From an uncultured Nodularia sp. (GTDB lineage Bacteria; Cyanobacteriota; Cyanobacteriia; Cyanobacteriales; Nostocaceae): a stretch of DNA of 39,106 nucleotides. The notes beneath the pieces were generated by a model. That model did no database searches. It saw only the letters and a program-made list of their open reading frames with translations, and had not been told where the DNA came from. Below are positions 20,871-29,971 of this stretch, one piece after another. Position 1 is the stretch's first letter, and every line of letters begins with the position of its first letter. Position numbers and translations under genes: made by a program. The stretch lies in the NCBI GenBank assembly GCA_903911355.1, contig CAIWDD010000025.1, positions 1-39,106 on the forward strand, in the 5' to 3' direction.

Positions 20871-21797
20871 TTAGAGCGTATCCCAGGCGGTTCCTTTATA
20901 GCCATAATTAAAAATTTCTGGGTGTAAAATTTCTGCTAAAATCTCTAAAGAATCTGCAAGTCTTGGCCCGGGACGATTGAAAAAAGCATTGCCATCAGCA
21001 ACATAAACTCTACCACTCTGGGCGGCGTGAAGTTTTTCCCAGTCTGGACGTTGAATGAATAACTGGGCGGCTTGACGAGTCCGATTTAAATCAAAGCCAC
21101 AGGGGATAAAAATGATAATGTCTGGATTGCTTTTTAACAGTGCTTCCCAGGATATAGAACTAGAAGGCTGACCTTTGACGCTAAATTGTGACTGACCTCC
21201 TGCTAAGTTCACCAATTCGGGAATCCAATTCGCAGCAATTATTAAAGGATCTGTCCACTCAATACAGGCTACTGTGGGTAACTCTGTTGAGGAAAGCCCC
21301 TGGAGTTTTCGCTGACAAATCGTGACACGAGCTTCTAAATTTTCCAAGACATGAAGTGAGTCTACACCAAAGATATCACTTACTCGCTCAATATCTTGCC
21401 AAACATCCTCAAGAAGATGCGGTTTTAAGGAAATAATTTGAGGTGAGGTGTGGACAAGACTAGCAAAGGCTTTTTCCACATCTGCAAGGGTGACTCCACA
21501 TAAATCACACTGGTCTTGAGTAATAATGTGGGTGGGTTGTAATTTCTCTAAAATATCGGTTTTGATTTCATATATACTTAAGGCGGATTGTAACAAGTCG
21601 TTGATATCATCATGAATCTTACGGCTTTGCTGATGGTAATTCCAGCGTGCTTGAGTACAAACCGGGCGATTTTTGATTTCCGGAGGGTGGTCGCATTCAT
21701 GCGATCGCCCGACAATATGATTAGTCAGGCCTAGTGCGTCCAAAATTTCCGTTCCACCGGGAATCAAAGAAACAATCCTCACACTACTATTGGCCAT
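20871..21797 (-). CDS. Class III substrate-binding (BtuF-like) protein without signal peptide
   Basis: 308 residues with the two-lobed PF01497 fold. The start is RIVSLIPGGTEILDALGL, and PTHIITQDQCDLCGV, NPDIIIFIPCGFD and RVYVADGNAFFNRPGPRL follow. The family binds cobalamin, haem or siderophores for ABC import. The ATG is fixed by GGAGGT seven bases upstream, and the fold begins at residue 6, so there is no room for an export signal. The protein is therefore predicted to be cytoplasmic or non-canonically located. No permease or ATPase is nearby. Annotated relatives are often called cobalamin-binding protein, but the ligand is unproven. Confidence 0.8.
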   Translation of the reverse strand: MANSSVRIVSLIPGGTEILDALGLTNHIVGRSHECDHPPEIKNRPVCTQARWNYHQQSRKIHDDINDLLQSALSIYEIKTDILEKLQPTHIITQDQCDLCGVTLADVEKAFASLVHTSPQIISLKPHLLEDVWQDIERVSDIFGVDSLHVLENLEARVTICQRKLQGLSSTELPTVACIEWTDPLIIAANWIPELVNLAGGQSQFSVKGQPSSSISWEALLKSNPDIIIFIPCGFDLNRTRQAAQLFIQRPDWEKLHAAQSGRVYVADGNAFFNRPGPRLADSLEILAEILHPEIFNYGYKGTAWDTL

Positions 21798-21871
21798 CGG
21801 GCTACCTCCAGAACAGCTACTATAATTTCAATTCTGGCAAACTTTAACTGTTGCGGTATCTTTCTTTAGGT

Positions 21872-21887
21872 GAACACCTGTGTTCAT
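21872..21887. promoter_or_regulatory. Perfect palindrome TGAACAC-CT-GTGTTCA
   Basis: This 7-2-7 inverted repeat lies in the 103-bp gap between murG and the BtuF-like gene, both on the minus strand. It is about 75 bp upstream of the BtuF-like ATG. There is no T-run for termination. TGAA...TTCA half-sites recall ArsR/SmtB-type metal-sensor operators, so it could control the binding-protein gene. No regulator of that family is visible here. Confidence 0.4.
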
Positions 21888-21900
21888 TCATAAAACAAAA

Positions 21901-22974
21901 TCACATATGAACTATTTCACGGACTAAAGAAACTAACTTGTCAGCACTATCAGGAACTGCGACCGCTTTGGCATTTTCTGCCATTGTGGCTAATTCATGG
22001 GGCGACCGCAATAAATGTAAAACCTGAGTTTGTAATCTCTGTGTTGTTAACTCCGATTGCCGAAAACTTAAAGCCGCGCCAGCTTGAGTAAATACCTCTG
22101 CATTGTATGCTTGATGGTCTTCGGCAGCAAAGGGGTAAGGAATTAATATCGCTGGCGTTCCACATACTGCTAATTCTGTTAAACTGCCTGCACCAGCGCG
22201 ACTAATGGCTAAATCGGCTCGTCTTAACAAAGCCGCCATGTTGTCGTAAAAGGGTAATGAGATATATTGCGAATGCTGGAGACTATCCGCCTGGGGATCT
22301 TGATTCCCTGTTAAATGTACCACATAAGCACCAGCATCAAACCAGGACGGAGCCGACTGGCGCACTAACTGATTCACCGCCACCGCCCCCTGACTGCCAC
22401 CAAAGACTACAATTAAAGGCACACCATCAGGAATAGGTAAATCCAGCAATTTATCTAGTCCTGGTTCGAGGAATTGAGAGCGCACGGGAGTACCCACATA
22501 AACATTTTTGCAGCGAGGTAAATACTGACTAGCGGCCGCAAACCCTAAGGCCACCGCACTACACCAAGGGCCAAAAAACCGGCTGACTTTACCAGGTAAG
22601 GCATTAGATTCATGGAAAACTACAGGTAACCCCAGGGAACGCGCCGCAATGACGCTAGGAGCCGCTATATAACCCCCAGTGGTGAAAACACCTTGAAAAT
22701 TCCCTTCTCTGAGGATGCCTCTGACCTTCAAAATCGCCGCCACCATACCGGCTATGATCCGGAGTGTAGACAATCCAAATCCTTGCTGAAACCCCTCAAC
22801 TGCAATAGTATTCAATAGGTACTGTGTGGGCACAAGTTGAGTTTCTAAACGATTGGAGACACCCAGCCATTCAATCTCATAATCTGGTAATTTTTCAGCC
22901 AGTGCGATCGCTGGAAACAAGTGTCCACCAGTCCCACTAGCAGCTATTAATAATTTTATCGGTGCGTTTGCCAT
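21901..22974 (-). CDS. murG: MurG, lipid II-forming GlcNAc transferase
   Basis: 357 residues, the usual size. It adds GlcNAc to lipid I on the inner face of the plasma membrane to make lipid II. Motifs: GTGGHLFPAIALAEKL at the N-terminus, FTTGGYIAAPSVIAA, FGGSQGAVAVNQL, and the GT28 donor site RAGAGSLTELAVCGTPAILI followed by PFAAEDHQAYNAE. The frame starts two codons earlier at a TTG (22980), but the ATG at 22972-22974 is preferred. It precedes the BtuF-like gene on the same strand, separated by 103 bp. Confidence 0.96.
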   Translation of the reverse strand: MANAPIKLLIAASGTGGHLFPAIALAEKLPDYEIEWLGVSNRLETQLVPTQYLLNTIAVEGFQQGFGLSTLRIIAGMVAAILKVRGILREGNFQGVFTTGGYIAAPSVIAARSLGLPVVFHESNALPGKVSRFFGPWCSAVALGFAAASQYLPRCKNVYVGTPVRSQFLEPGLDKLLDLPIPDGVPLIVVFGGSQGAVAVNQLVRQSAPSWFDAGAYVVHLTGNQDPQADSLQHSQYISLPFYDNMAALLRRADLAISRAGAGSLTELAVCGTPAILIPYPFAAEDHQAYNAEVFTQAGAALSFRQSELTTQRLQTQVLHLLRSPHELATMAENAKAVAVPDSADKLVSLVREIVHM

Positions 22975-23060
22975 GAACAATCTAAAGTTTAGCGCCTAGC
23001 ATATCTAAAGATAAAACAATTTCCTGACCTTCTCTACTTAAATCAGCAAACTCTTACCAA

Positions 23061-23975
23061 ATGACTAACATTACTGCCTTATTACTGAAACACCAACAGA
23101 AATTTCCTCATAGTATTTGGTGCTTTATATCACTAATACTATTGAATGTAACTAGTAATTGGCAACCGGCTCAAGCTAGGACAATACAACCATTACAACC
23201 TGTGTCTACTGTTGTCCAAGGCAGTGAGATGTCCTTAAAAGACAGGCTACGCCAATGGCAAACAGCCAACAGGTTATCTCCCATCATTTCCAGCGGTACA
23301 CCCTCTGAATTGAGCAATCTGTTAGCACAAATGGATGCAGCAGCTACCCGTGGTGACATCAAAGAAGTCATGCAATTTTACAGTCCCAACTTCAGCAATA
23401 CAGATGGTTTAAATTACCAATCCCTAGAAAAATCCTTAATTGCATTCTGGAAACGTTATCCAAATTTGCGATACACTACAAAGTTGCAATCTTGGCAAGT
23501 TGAAGGCAATACCATCGTCGCCGAAACGGTAACTAATATAGTTGGTTCACCATCTACCAACAGCAGTAATTTCGCTCTCAATACCACCATTACATCTCGT
23601 CAACGGATTGAGGGCACAAAAATAGTGGAGCAAAAAATCTTATCAGAACGTAGCCTACTTACTTCTGGTGAGCAGCCACCCCAAATTGATATCAATTTAC
23701 CAGATCAAGTAAAAGTAGGACAGAAGTATCATTTCGATGCCATCGTCCAAGAACCACTCGGCGATGAGTTTCTACTGGGAACAGCAATAGAAGAACCAGT
23801 CCACTTTAGTAAATATCTCAATCCCACATCTGTAGATTTGGAAAGACTCAAATCTGGGGGACTTTTTAAAATCGGACGAGCCCCAGTTATTCCTGGTCAC
23901 CGTTGGGTGTCAGCAGTGATTGTCAGATATAATGGGACTACCATCATCACTCAACGTCTGCAAGTGGTTAGATAG
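23061..23975 (+). CDS. Exported NTF2-like (SnoaL-type) domain protein
   Basis: 304 residues. An N-terminal hydrophobic segment (CFISLILLNVTSNWQPAQAR) ends in AQA-R, a plausible signal-peptidase site. Residues about 85-190 (LLAQMDAAATRGDIKEVMQF, then YSPNFSNTDGL... WKRYPNLRYTTKLQSWQVEG) match the NTF2-like cone fold. The C-terminal third is beta-rich and ends RYNGTTIITQRLQVV. The function is unknown; exported NTF2-like proteins in cyanobacteria have no general role. It is convergent with the alpha/beta hydrolase gene. Confidence 0.75.
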   Translation: MTNITALLLKHQQKFPHSIWCFISLILLNVTSNWQPAQARTIQPLQPVSTVVQGSEMSLKDRLRQWQTANRLSPIISSGTPSELSNLLAQMDAAATRGDIKEVMQFYSPNFSNTDGLNYQSLEKSLIAFWKRYPNLRYTTKLQSWQVEGNTIVAETVTNIVGSPSTNSSNFALNTTITSRQRIEGTKIVEQKILSERSLLTSGEQPPQIDINLPDQVKVGQKYHFDAIVQEPLGDEFLLGTAIEEPVHFSKYLNPTSVDLERLKSGGLFKIGRAPVIPGHRWVSAVIVRYNGTTIITQRLQVVR

Positions 23976-24013
23976 TTAATATTCATCGTACCAAAAAGCT
24001 TGTTTGTATGTAC

Positions 24014-24035
24014 ACTCCGCCCCTAGCGGCGGAGT
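24014..24035. terminator. Hairpin between convergent genes
   Basis: ACTCCGCC-CCTAGC-GGCGGAGT is an eight-bp perfect stem in the gap between the NTF2-like gene and the hydrolase gene. It overlaps the hydrolase stop codon (24023-24025). TTTCAATT follows on the plus strand, so it could terminate the plus-strand gene weakly. A bidirectional role is possible. Confidence 0.5.
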
Positions 24036-25663
24036 TTCAATTCTTCCATCACATCAGCCGGAATCTTAGTCACTAAACGAATGGGAAATCCTTGGGTAGA
24101 TGCATATTGGGCGTACTCTGGGGTGAGGAAGATTTTATATTGCTCCCTTTGAGGAGTCATTTGTGCCGCAAATGCTAAAGTAATAACTTTCATATACCTA
24201 TGAATCTCAGCAGCTTGCGCACCAACTACCTCAACACCCCCCTTCTCCTCCCTCTGTGCAGTAGAAATGGGATCTTTGATACTACCGTGAGTTGCTCCCA
24301 CAATTCCAATTAGCCATTTTGGTGCTGGGATTTTGCTAAAAGCAATGATTTGTTCAGTTAACGCTGGGGTTACTTGATCAGCTGATGATGCTAAAATTAG
24401 GGTTGGAACTTCCATATTTTCTAACCCAGTTTCACCAAACATGAGGGAAGTTGTGGGGTTAAGAGCGATCGCCTGTTTAATGCGAGGGTCTCGTAATATG
24501 TAGCGATCTTGTGGTAGAGTTTTGGCAACACACTGCAAACCCTCCCCGAAATTAACAGTAGTATCTAGGAATTGAGCACAGCGTTCTCTTAAAGAATCTA
24601 CTTGTAATTCTCCCCCAGCAATAGACATCGCTGTCCCACCCCCAAAAGAATGACCGATCACCATAGCGTTATTGGTTGTTAACTTACCTTGTAGCTGGTG
24701 TTTGTCTTGTTGGTTCCACAGTGCCAACTGGTCTAAAATAAAACTGATATCTTTAGGGCGATCCAAAAATTCCTGGGGTTTCATCAGCAATGCAAGACCC
24801 GCCTGCATTGGATCTATTCGGTAATCTTGATTACTACCAATATGTTCTAGCGCTGCTACTACATATCCATGAGATGCTAAATGTTCTGCTATGTAGCGCA
24901 TATCTGTACGATCAGAGGAATAACCGTGTGATAAAACGATGACAGGTTTAGTAGTTCCGGCTGCATCTGACCAATAAATGTCAACAGGAACAAGACGTTG
25001 GCGTTGTTCATCTTTTAATCTTGGTAAGTTGATCACCTGTACTTTCCCAGTTCCTGCTTCCCCAGGATCAAAGGGTAAATTCAATTCTGCAGGCTTTGCA
25101 GCCAGTCTGGGAGTAATGGCTTGTATAAACTCGTTGCTTTGTTGATAGGACAGGTTAAAGTTACTAAAAACCCCAGGTACTTCCGCCACATTAATGACAA
25201 GATTTTGACTGGGGTAATTTTGGATAAAGCTAATAACAGAAAGTCCTTCTGAGGTTTTAGAACCATGTACCAGCGCAGTTCTCAGGGCTTGCATTCCCGC
25301 CTCATCTTTGCGGAATGTGAGTTTAGAGAAGTCTTGGAGGATACTACTACCAACCGGAGTATATAATAACCTACTTAAATTCACAAAATTTACGGGAACT
25401 TTCTTACGTAGTACTTCTAAAAATTTTTGCCGATCTTCAGGGGGAAATTTATTCGTATAAACTTGATATTGCTGAGGTACTATTCCTGTTGCGGCAATTG
25501 TTTGCAAGTCTTCAACTGATATTGATTCTTCTAGAATACCATAACGCAAAATAACATTCTGTGCAGCATTTGCCGGTTTAATTCTCATTAAGAAATATGT
25601 GTTAATAATAGTGATTAATAAAAAAATATTTATTGTAATCTTTGATAGTAGTGTATATCGCAT
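24023..25663 (-). CDS. Exported alpha/beta hydrolase (PAF-acetylhydrolase/dienelactone-like)
   Basis: 546 residues from the ATG at 25661-25663. A signal peptide (INIFLLITIINTYFLM, then cleavage near ANA-AQ) directs export. An N-terminal region of about 200 residues, often seen as a DUF1400-type domain in cyanobacteria, precedes the hydrolase core. In the core are IVLSHGYSSDRTDM (oxyanion HGY) and the nucleophile elbow VIGHSFGGGTA with the catalytic serine. The candidate acid and base lie in ASSADQVTP and GATHGSI. A carboxylesterase or lipase-like activity is likely; the substrate is unknown. The frame stays open 41 codons upstream, but that would bury the signal peptide. Confidence 0.85.
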   Translation of the reverse strand: MRYTLLSKITINIFLLITIINTYFLMRIKPANAAQNVILRYGILEESISVEDLQTIAATGIVPQQYQVYTNKFPPEDRQKFLEVLRKKVPVNFVNLSRLLYTPVGSSILQDFSKLTFRKDEAGMQALRTALVHGSKTSEGLSVISFIQNYPSQNLVINVAEVPGVFSNFNLSYQQSNEFIQAITPRLAAKPAELNLPFDPGEAGTGKVQVINLPRLKDEQRQRLVPVDIYWSDAAGTTKPVIVLSHGYSSDRTDMRYIAEHLASHGYVVAALEHIGSNQDYRIDPMQAGLALLMKPQEFLDRPKDISFILDQLALWNQQDKHQLQGKLTTNNAMVIGHSFGGGTAMSIAGGELQVDSLRERCAQFLDTTVNFGEGLQCVAKTLPQDRYILRDPRIKQAIALNPTTSLMFGETGLENMEVPTLILASSADQVTPALTEQIIAFSKIPAPKWLIGIVGATHGSIKDPISTAQREEKGGVEVVGAQAAEIHRYMKVITLAFAAQMTPQREQYKIFLTPEYAQYASTQGFPIRLVTKIPADVMEELKLRR

Positions 25664-26219
25664 AATTTGACCCCGAACGACATTTTTATTTATGAGTGAG
25701 AAAATTTTGAACTGGTTAAAGCTTTGTTTGAAAATTTTATCATAAATATTCGGATAATTAACGGCTGAAATTTCAGCTAATTCCATACCTAATGCACCCT
25801 ACAGGCTCAAGTCAAAGTCAACCAGAAGCGATCGCCTATTCAGCATTTAAGCTTTTGAGAATTTTCTCAGCTAACAATTTTTATAGAACTCTACTATATT
25901 TAAAAGGATGATTCCTTGCCAGATCAGCGATAGCGCAAGCGCTGCTGCTAAAGCAGATCGCCTATTTCACATTACCATCATTTCACTTTCAACACCCTCG
26001 ATTAGTATCAACTGATATGAGAATTATGTTAGTGTAAATACTTAGTAAATGACTATTTCCAGGGAATCTTTGCATAAACCATCCTATGGTTTGGGGGTTA
26101 GGCCTGCCTGTGAGTAAGGATAGTAATTTTCTTATGCCAGCCATAGTTATTAAGATATTATTAAAAAGTTTAATAATATGAGATGATAATTAAACTAAGT
26201 ATTATTCATTAGATATCCG
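25664..26219. other. Divergent intergenic region upstream of ndhD
   Basis: 556 bp without a supportable gene. It holds a HIP1 octamer at about 25829, the palindromic repeat at 25929-25962, and AT-rich DNA just before ndhD. The start codons of the hydrolase and of ndhD face away from each other, so both promoters must lie here, but I cannot place them. Confidence 0.5.
25929..25962 (-). repeat. Dispersed palindromic repeat, second copy
   Basis: Read on the minus strand it is GGCGATCTGCTTTAGCAGCA followed by GCGCTTGCGCTATC. The copy at 12322-12352 lacks only TA and one G. Internal complementarity (AGCAGATCGCC and GCGCAAGCGC) would let it fold. It lies alone in the ndhD upstream region. Confidence 0.6.
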
Positions 26220-27905
26220 ATGACAGATGAATTTCCCTGGCTGAGTGTGATTGTCTTGTTACCATCCATTGCTGCTCTGGCGATCCCTGTGCTTCCCGAT
26301 AAAGACGGCAAGTGGATACGATGGTATGCCCTAGGAGTGGGAGTTGCCGATTTAATCTTGATGTGCTACGCCTTTTGGCGGCATTATGATGCCAGCAGTG
26401 CTGTATTTCAACTAGAAGAAAATTATGCCTGGATGCCTCAGTTAGGCCTAAGTTGGGCGGTTGCTGTGGATGGTTTATCAGTTCCCTTTGTACTTCTAGC
26501 CGGACTGGTAACAACACTGTCAATTTTTTCGGCTTGGCAAGTTGACCGCAGGCCTCGTCTTTTCTATTTCCTAATACTAGTGCTCTACTCAGCCCAGATT
26601 GGGGTATTTGTCGCCAAAGACCTGCTGCTGTTTTTCATTATGTGGGAAGTGGAGCTAATTCCCGTATACCTGCTGATTTCCATTTGGGGTGGACAAAAGC
26701 GTCGCTACGCTGCTACAAAATTCTTGATATATACGGCGGCAGCTTCTATATTTATTTTAGTAGCAGCATTGGCAATGGCGCTCTACGGTGGGGGTAATAT
26801 CACTTTTGATTTATCACGGTTGGGATTGAAAGATTACCCACTAAATTTAGAACTTTTACTATATGCAGGATTGTTAATTGCCTTTGGTGTCAAGTTGGCT
26901 GTGTTCCCCATGCATACTTGGTTACCTGATGCTCATGGGGAAGCTTCATCTCCAGTATCAATGATTCTGGCAGGTGTGCTGCTGAAGATGGGAGGATACG
27001 GACTAATTCGCCTGAATATGGGAATTTTGGCTGATGCACATATTTACTTTGCACCAGTTCTGGCAATTCTGGGGGTTGTTAACATTATCTATGGTGCGTT
27101 GAATTCCTTCGCCCAATCTAATATGAAGCGGCGGCTGGCCTATTCGTCCATTTCTCACATGGGATTCGTACTGCTAGGTATTGCTTCCTTCACTGATTTG
27201 GGTATTAACGGCGCCATGTTGCAAATGATTTCCCACGGTTTAATTGCGTCCGTGCTGTTTTTCCTGGCAGGTGTCACCTACGATCGCACTCGGACAATGA
27301 TTATGGATGATATGGGCGGTATTGGTCAGGTAATGCCGAAAGTATTTGCATTATTTACCATCAGCGCCATGGCCTCCCTAGCTCTCCCAGGTATGAGCGG
27401 CTTTGTGGGGGAACTTGCAGTCTTCGTTGGTATAACTAGCAGTGATGTCTACAGTTCCGCCTTCTGTATTGTCACGGTTTTCCTGGCTGCCATAGGAGTT
27501 ATCCTCACACCGATTTATCTACTTAATTTGCTGCGTAAGGTGTTTTATGGTACTAGTGCTGCAGTCTCCTGCGACGTTAATAATGCAGCCTTGGAGAATC
27601 AGGAGGACGAGGGAACAGCTTGTTTTGGTACTGACTGTCTGCTGCCAACTCAAACCATCTATAGTGATGCTAGACCCCGTGAAGTATTTATTGCTGCCTG
27701 TTTTCTGTTGCTGATTATCGGTATCGGGTTCTACCCCAAGTTGGCTATGCAGATGTATGACGTGAAGACCGTGGCTGTGAATGCTCAGGTGCGCCAATCT
27801 TTGATGACTATCTCCCAAACAAATCCCCACATCTATGCTCAGGGATTGTCAGTTCCTACTATTCCCCCATCTGAAATAAAACCCGTTTTGGGAGTTGTTA
27901 AGTAA
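26220..27905 (+). CDS. ndhD: NdhD, NDH-1 subunit 4 (antiporter-like)
   Basis: 561 residues with about 14 membrane helices. It is a proton-pumping subunit of the photosynthetic NDH-1 complex in respiration, cyclic electron flow or CO2 uptake, depending on the paralogue. Family landmarks are [18 protein letters not shown] with the key Glu, [20 protein letters not shown], and a Lys in [28 protein letters not shown] also matches. The loop before the last helix (about 440-475) is acidic and carries three cysteines, an unusual detail. I cannot say which NdhD paralogue it is; the length suits the NdhD1/D2 group. No other ndh gene lies here. A Rieske gene follows after 12 bp. Confidence 0.95.
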   Translation: MTDEFPWLSVIVLLPSIAALAIPVLPDKDGKWIRWYALGVGVADLILMCYAFWRHYDASSAVFQLEENYAWMPQLGLSWAVAVDGLSVPFVLLAGLVTTLSIFSAWQVDRRPRLFYFLILVLYSAQIGVFVAKDLLLFFIMWEVELIPVYLLISIWGGQKRRYAATKFLIYTAAASIFILVAALAMALYGGGNITFDLSRLGLKDYPLNLELLLYAGLLIAFGVKLAVFPMHTWLPDAHGEASSPVSMILAGVLLKMGGYGLIRLNMGILADAHIYFAPVLAILGVVNIIYGALNSFAQSNMKRRLAYSSISHMGFVLLGIASFTDLGINGAMLQMISHGLIASVLFFLAGVTYDRTRTMIMDDMGGIGQVMPKVFALFTISAMASLALPGMSGFVGELAVFVGITSSDVYSSAFCIVTVFLAAIGVILTPIYLLNLLRKVFYGTSAAVSCDVNNAALENQEDEGTACFGTDCLLPTQTIYSDARPREVFIAACFLLLIIGIGFYPKLAMQMYDVKTVAVNAQVRQSLMTISQTNPHIYAQGLSVPTIPPSEIKPVLGVVK

Positions 27906-27917
27906 CTTTATTAACTT

Positions 27918-28325
27918 ATGAAACGTCGCGATTTTATCCATTGGGTAGGTTTAAGTACAATCGCTAGTAGTTTACCTGTAGCTATAGCTGCTTGTGCTTC
28001 TAAAAAAGTATCTAGAGATTGGCAAACTGTGGGTACTGTGACGGATTTGGATAAAGATGGCCAATTGCTAGTTCAAAAATCCCCTACTTTCAATGTTTTA
28101 GTAGTTGGTACATCGGTCAGTGAAAATCTCATCGCTGTTGACCCTACCTGTACTCACTCAGGTTGCACAGTCACATGGGACGGGAAAGGTAATAAGTTTG
28201 CCTGTCGTTGTCATGGTGCAGAATATAACACTAATGGTCAAGTGCGAAGGGGACCAGCTAGAGAACCACTCAAAACTTACTCAGCTAAGATTGAGAATAA
28301 TTCAGTATTAGTCAAGCAAAATTAA
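27918..28325 (+). CDS. Rieske [2Fe-2S] protein with Tat signal and lipobox
   Basis: 135 residues. KRRDFIHWVGLS is a twin-arginine signal and PVAIAAC fits a lipobox, so the protein is probably exported folded by Tat and anchored as a lipoprotein. The cluster ligands are in CTHSGC and CRCHGAEY, the two boxes of a high-potential Rieske centre. It resembles small cyanobacterial Rieske proteins rather than PetC of cytochrome b6f, which is longer and has an uncleaved membrane helix. It begins 12 bp after ndhD and is followed by a strong terminator, so the two genes form a likely transcript. Its electron partner is unknown. Confidence 0.85.
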   Translation: MKRRDFIHWVGLSTIASSLPVAIAACASKKVSRDWQTVGTVTDLDKDGQLLVQKSPTFNVLVVGTSVSENLIAVDPTCTHSGCTVTWDGKGNKFACRCHGAEYNTNGQVRRGPAREPLKTYSAKIENNSVLVKQN

Positions 28326-28397
28326 TAATTTCATATCAAACATCCTCTGAGAGAATGGTGGATGCTCTCAAAAACAAGGCTGGAAGACCCATTAAAA

Positions 28398-28432
28398 AAA
28401 ACGCTCAATTTTTGCCAAAAATTGAGCGTTTT
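28398..28432 (+). terminator. Strong intrinsic terminator after the ndhD-Rieske pair
   Basis: AAAACGCTCAATTTTT (28398-28413), loop GCC and AAAAATTGAGCGTTTT (28417-28432) form a 16-bp perfect stem. The arm itself ends in T residues. The reverse strand is equally able to terminate. Confidence 0.9.
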
Positions 28433-28906
28433 ATAGTTAAATTTCGTCAGGTGATCGGAATACCTATTTATTTAGTATTAATCAACACTACTTTAATTCC
28501 TCCTAAAGATAGATAAATACTACGTCCATGTTTTCATACTTCCTGAAAGTTTTCCTAGGTAATGGATAGAACAATAGTATCAATTTTAATTGCCATCTTA
28601 TAAATTTTATCCTCAGTTGTCGTAATTAAGCCCCATGATTACAAAAACCTTCTGATAGTATTTATTTTTGACACCCTAGTTTTGCTTTGTTACATTAAAT
28701 ATGGGACTTATGTGTATTTCGTAATTATTGATACTACTATTAGTATGACTTCATCTCTACTACCTAGTAGACAGTATGTTTATCAAGACTTCTGTCTAGT
28801 TAAGGATGTAATGGTGATTTTATGATGTTACAGTTTAAATATCGCCAAATTTGGTGGAATCATCGTACACAATGTCCATAGCGGTAATATTTTGTCAGGA
28901 GTGAAT
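28433..28906. other. AT-rich intergenic region upstream of the beta-barrel gene
   Basis: About 470 bp without a supportable coding frame, RNA gene or named repeat. It presumably contains the promoter of the outer-membrane protein. AGGAG at 28898-28902 is the likely ribosome-binding site. Confidence 0.45.
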
Positions 28907-29638
28907 GTGAATATTATTTCCCTTGTCTACTACAAGCTAGACAAATGCAAAAGTTTGTTTTACCTACCCAGCGTAGCTGCTCTGACAATGTTAAGTAGTG
29001 GTGTGCCTGCTATTGCTGAAACAGTAGATACTCAAATGTTAGATGAGGCTTCTGTGAATGCAATGTCTATGGCTACGCCCTGCGAGGTAGAAGTTGCTAA
29101 TGAAACATTCACACCTGTACAGGGGACGGTGGAAACCTCATCAGCATCCCTGATTTCTCCATCAAAACTTACTTCTGATCATCAGATAGCACAAGCAAAT
29201 ATAGATTTTGGTAGACCTAGCCGTGCCGGTAAAAACTATGTCGGTATTGCTGGTAACCTTGGTTTAGAAGGTAGCAACTCATCTTTAGGTGATGGCAATG
29301 TTGCCGTTGTGGGTAAAGTGGGATTGACAAATACCATATCTGTAAGACCATCTGCTCTATTTGGTAACAACACCACTATCTTGCTTCCCGTTACCTATGA
29401 CTTCAGCTTACAGCAGCCAAGTCCCTTTGACGAGCCCTTAGCGATCGCACCTTATGTTGGAGTAGGTGCTGCTCTTAAAACTGGTGATAATTCTAAGACT
29501 GCTTTATTAGTATCTGTTGGTCTTGATTTTCCTCTCAATAGTCGATTTACCGCCACAGCTTCCGCTAATGCCGGATTTTTTGACCAAACTGATATCGGTT
29601 TGTTATTAGGAGTTGGTTACAATTTCAGCGGTTTTTAA
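28907..29638 (+). CDS. Exported outer-membrane beta-barrel-like protein
   Basis: About 243 residues. A signal segment (FYLPSVAALTMLSSGVPAIA, then ETV) is followed by a low-complexity linker. From about residue 95 come strands of alternating polarity: NYVGIAGNLGLEG, VAVVGKVGLTN, ISVRPSALFG, TTILLPVTYDFSL, IAPYVGVGAALKTG, LLVSVGLDFPL, FTATASANAGFF and GLLLGVGYNFSGF. The C-terminal Phe is typical of outer-membrane barrels recognised by BamA. It resembles small cyanobacterial porin-like proteins of unknown function. Starts at TTG 28892, GTG 28901 and GTG 28907 are all possible; I chose 28907 because AGGAG precedes it. Confidence 0.75.
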   Translation: MNIISLVYYKLDKCKSLFYLPSVAALTMLSSGVPAIAETVDTQMLDEASVNAMSMATPCEVEVANETFTPVQGTVETSSASLISPSKLTSDHQIAQANIDFGRPSRAGKNYVGIAGNLGLEGSNSSLGDGNVAVVGKVGLTNTISVRPSALFGNNTTILLPVTYDFSLQQPSPFDEPLAIAPYVGVGAALKTGDNSKTALLVSVGLDFPLNSRFTATASANAGFFDQTDIGLLLGVGYNFSGF

Positions 29639-29655
29639 CTGAATCATCTCAAACA

Positions 29656-29690
29656 TAAAAGGCAAAAGTGATTCTCACTCTTGCCTTTTA
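29656..29690 (+). terminator. Terminator-like hairpin after the beta-barrel gene
   Basis: TAAAAGGCAAAAGTG (29656-29670), loop ATTCT and CACTCTTGCCTTTTA (29676-29690) pair at 14 of 15 positions. It lies 18 bp after the stop codon, and TTTTA at the end of the arm gives a short U-tail. Confidence 0.8.
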
Positions 29691-29758
29691 CCTAATAATG
29701 CAACTTTGTATTTAGGGATGTAATCTTGATTTTTGCAGTAATTATTCCAGGTTGCAAA

Positions 29759-29945
29759 AGAGGATGTTTGATAAGTCATGATTAGTGTATCAACTATTGT
29801 TTGACCCCACCCTAACCCTCCGCTTGTAAGGGGAGGGGACTGGATTTTATTGTTTTTTGTGTGTTCCCCAATCCTTCCATATTCCCTGTTCCCTGTTCCC
29901 TGTTCCCTAATATAAAAATTACCTGTTTCATACTTTCCAAACATT
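29759..29945 (+). repeat. MITE-like repeat, copy 2 (four heptads)
   Basis: It begins with AGAGGATGTTTGATAAGTCA (29759-29778) and ends with CCAAACAT (29937-29944), a worn inverse of the start. In between are GACCCCACCCTAACCCTC, the internal hairpin with GGGGAGGGGACTGGATT, a GTGTGTT motif, about four TTCCCTG heptads (29882-29909) and TAATATAAAAATTACCTG. The order equals that of the element at 36345-36687, which has a much longer heptad array. It ends 27 bp before the start codon of the next gene. Confidence 0.8.
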
Positions 29946-29971
29946 CAGCTAAAAATAACCCTTTTATATAT

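Noticed and set aside
21872-21887. SOS (LexA) box
   Set aside because: The bacterial GAAC-N4-GTTC consensus needs four central bases; here GAAC and GTTC are six apart, and the neighbours are not DNA-repair genes.
29861-29971. 37-codon N-terminal extension of the 29972 gene
   Set aside because: It reads through the heptads of the repeat element, and the residues (FPVPCSLFPN) are repeat-derived.
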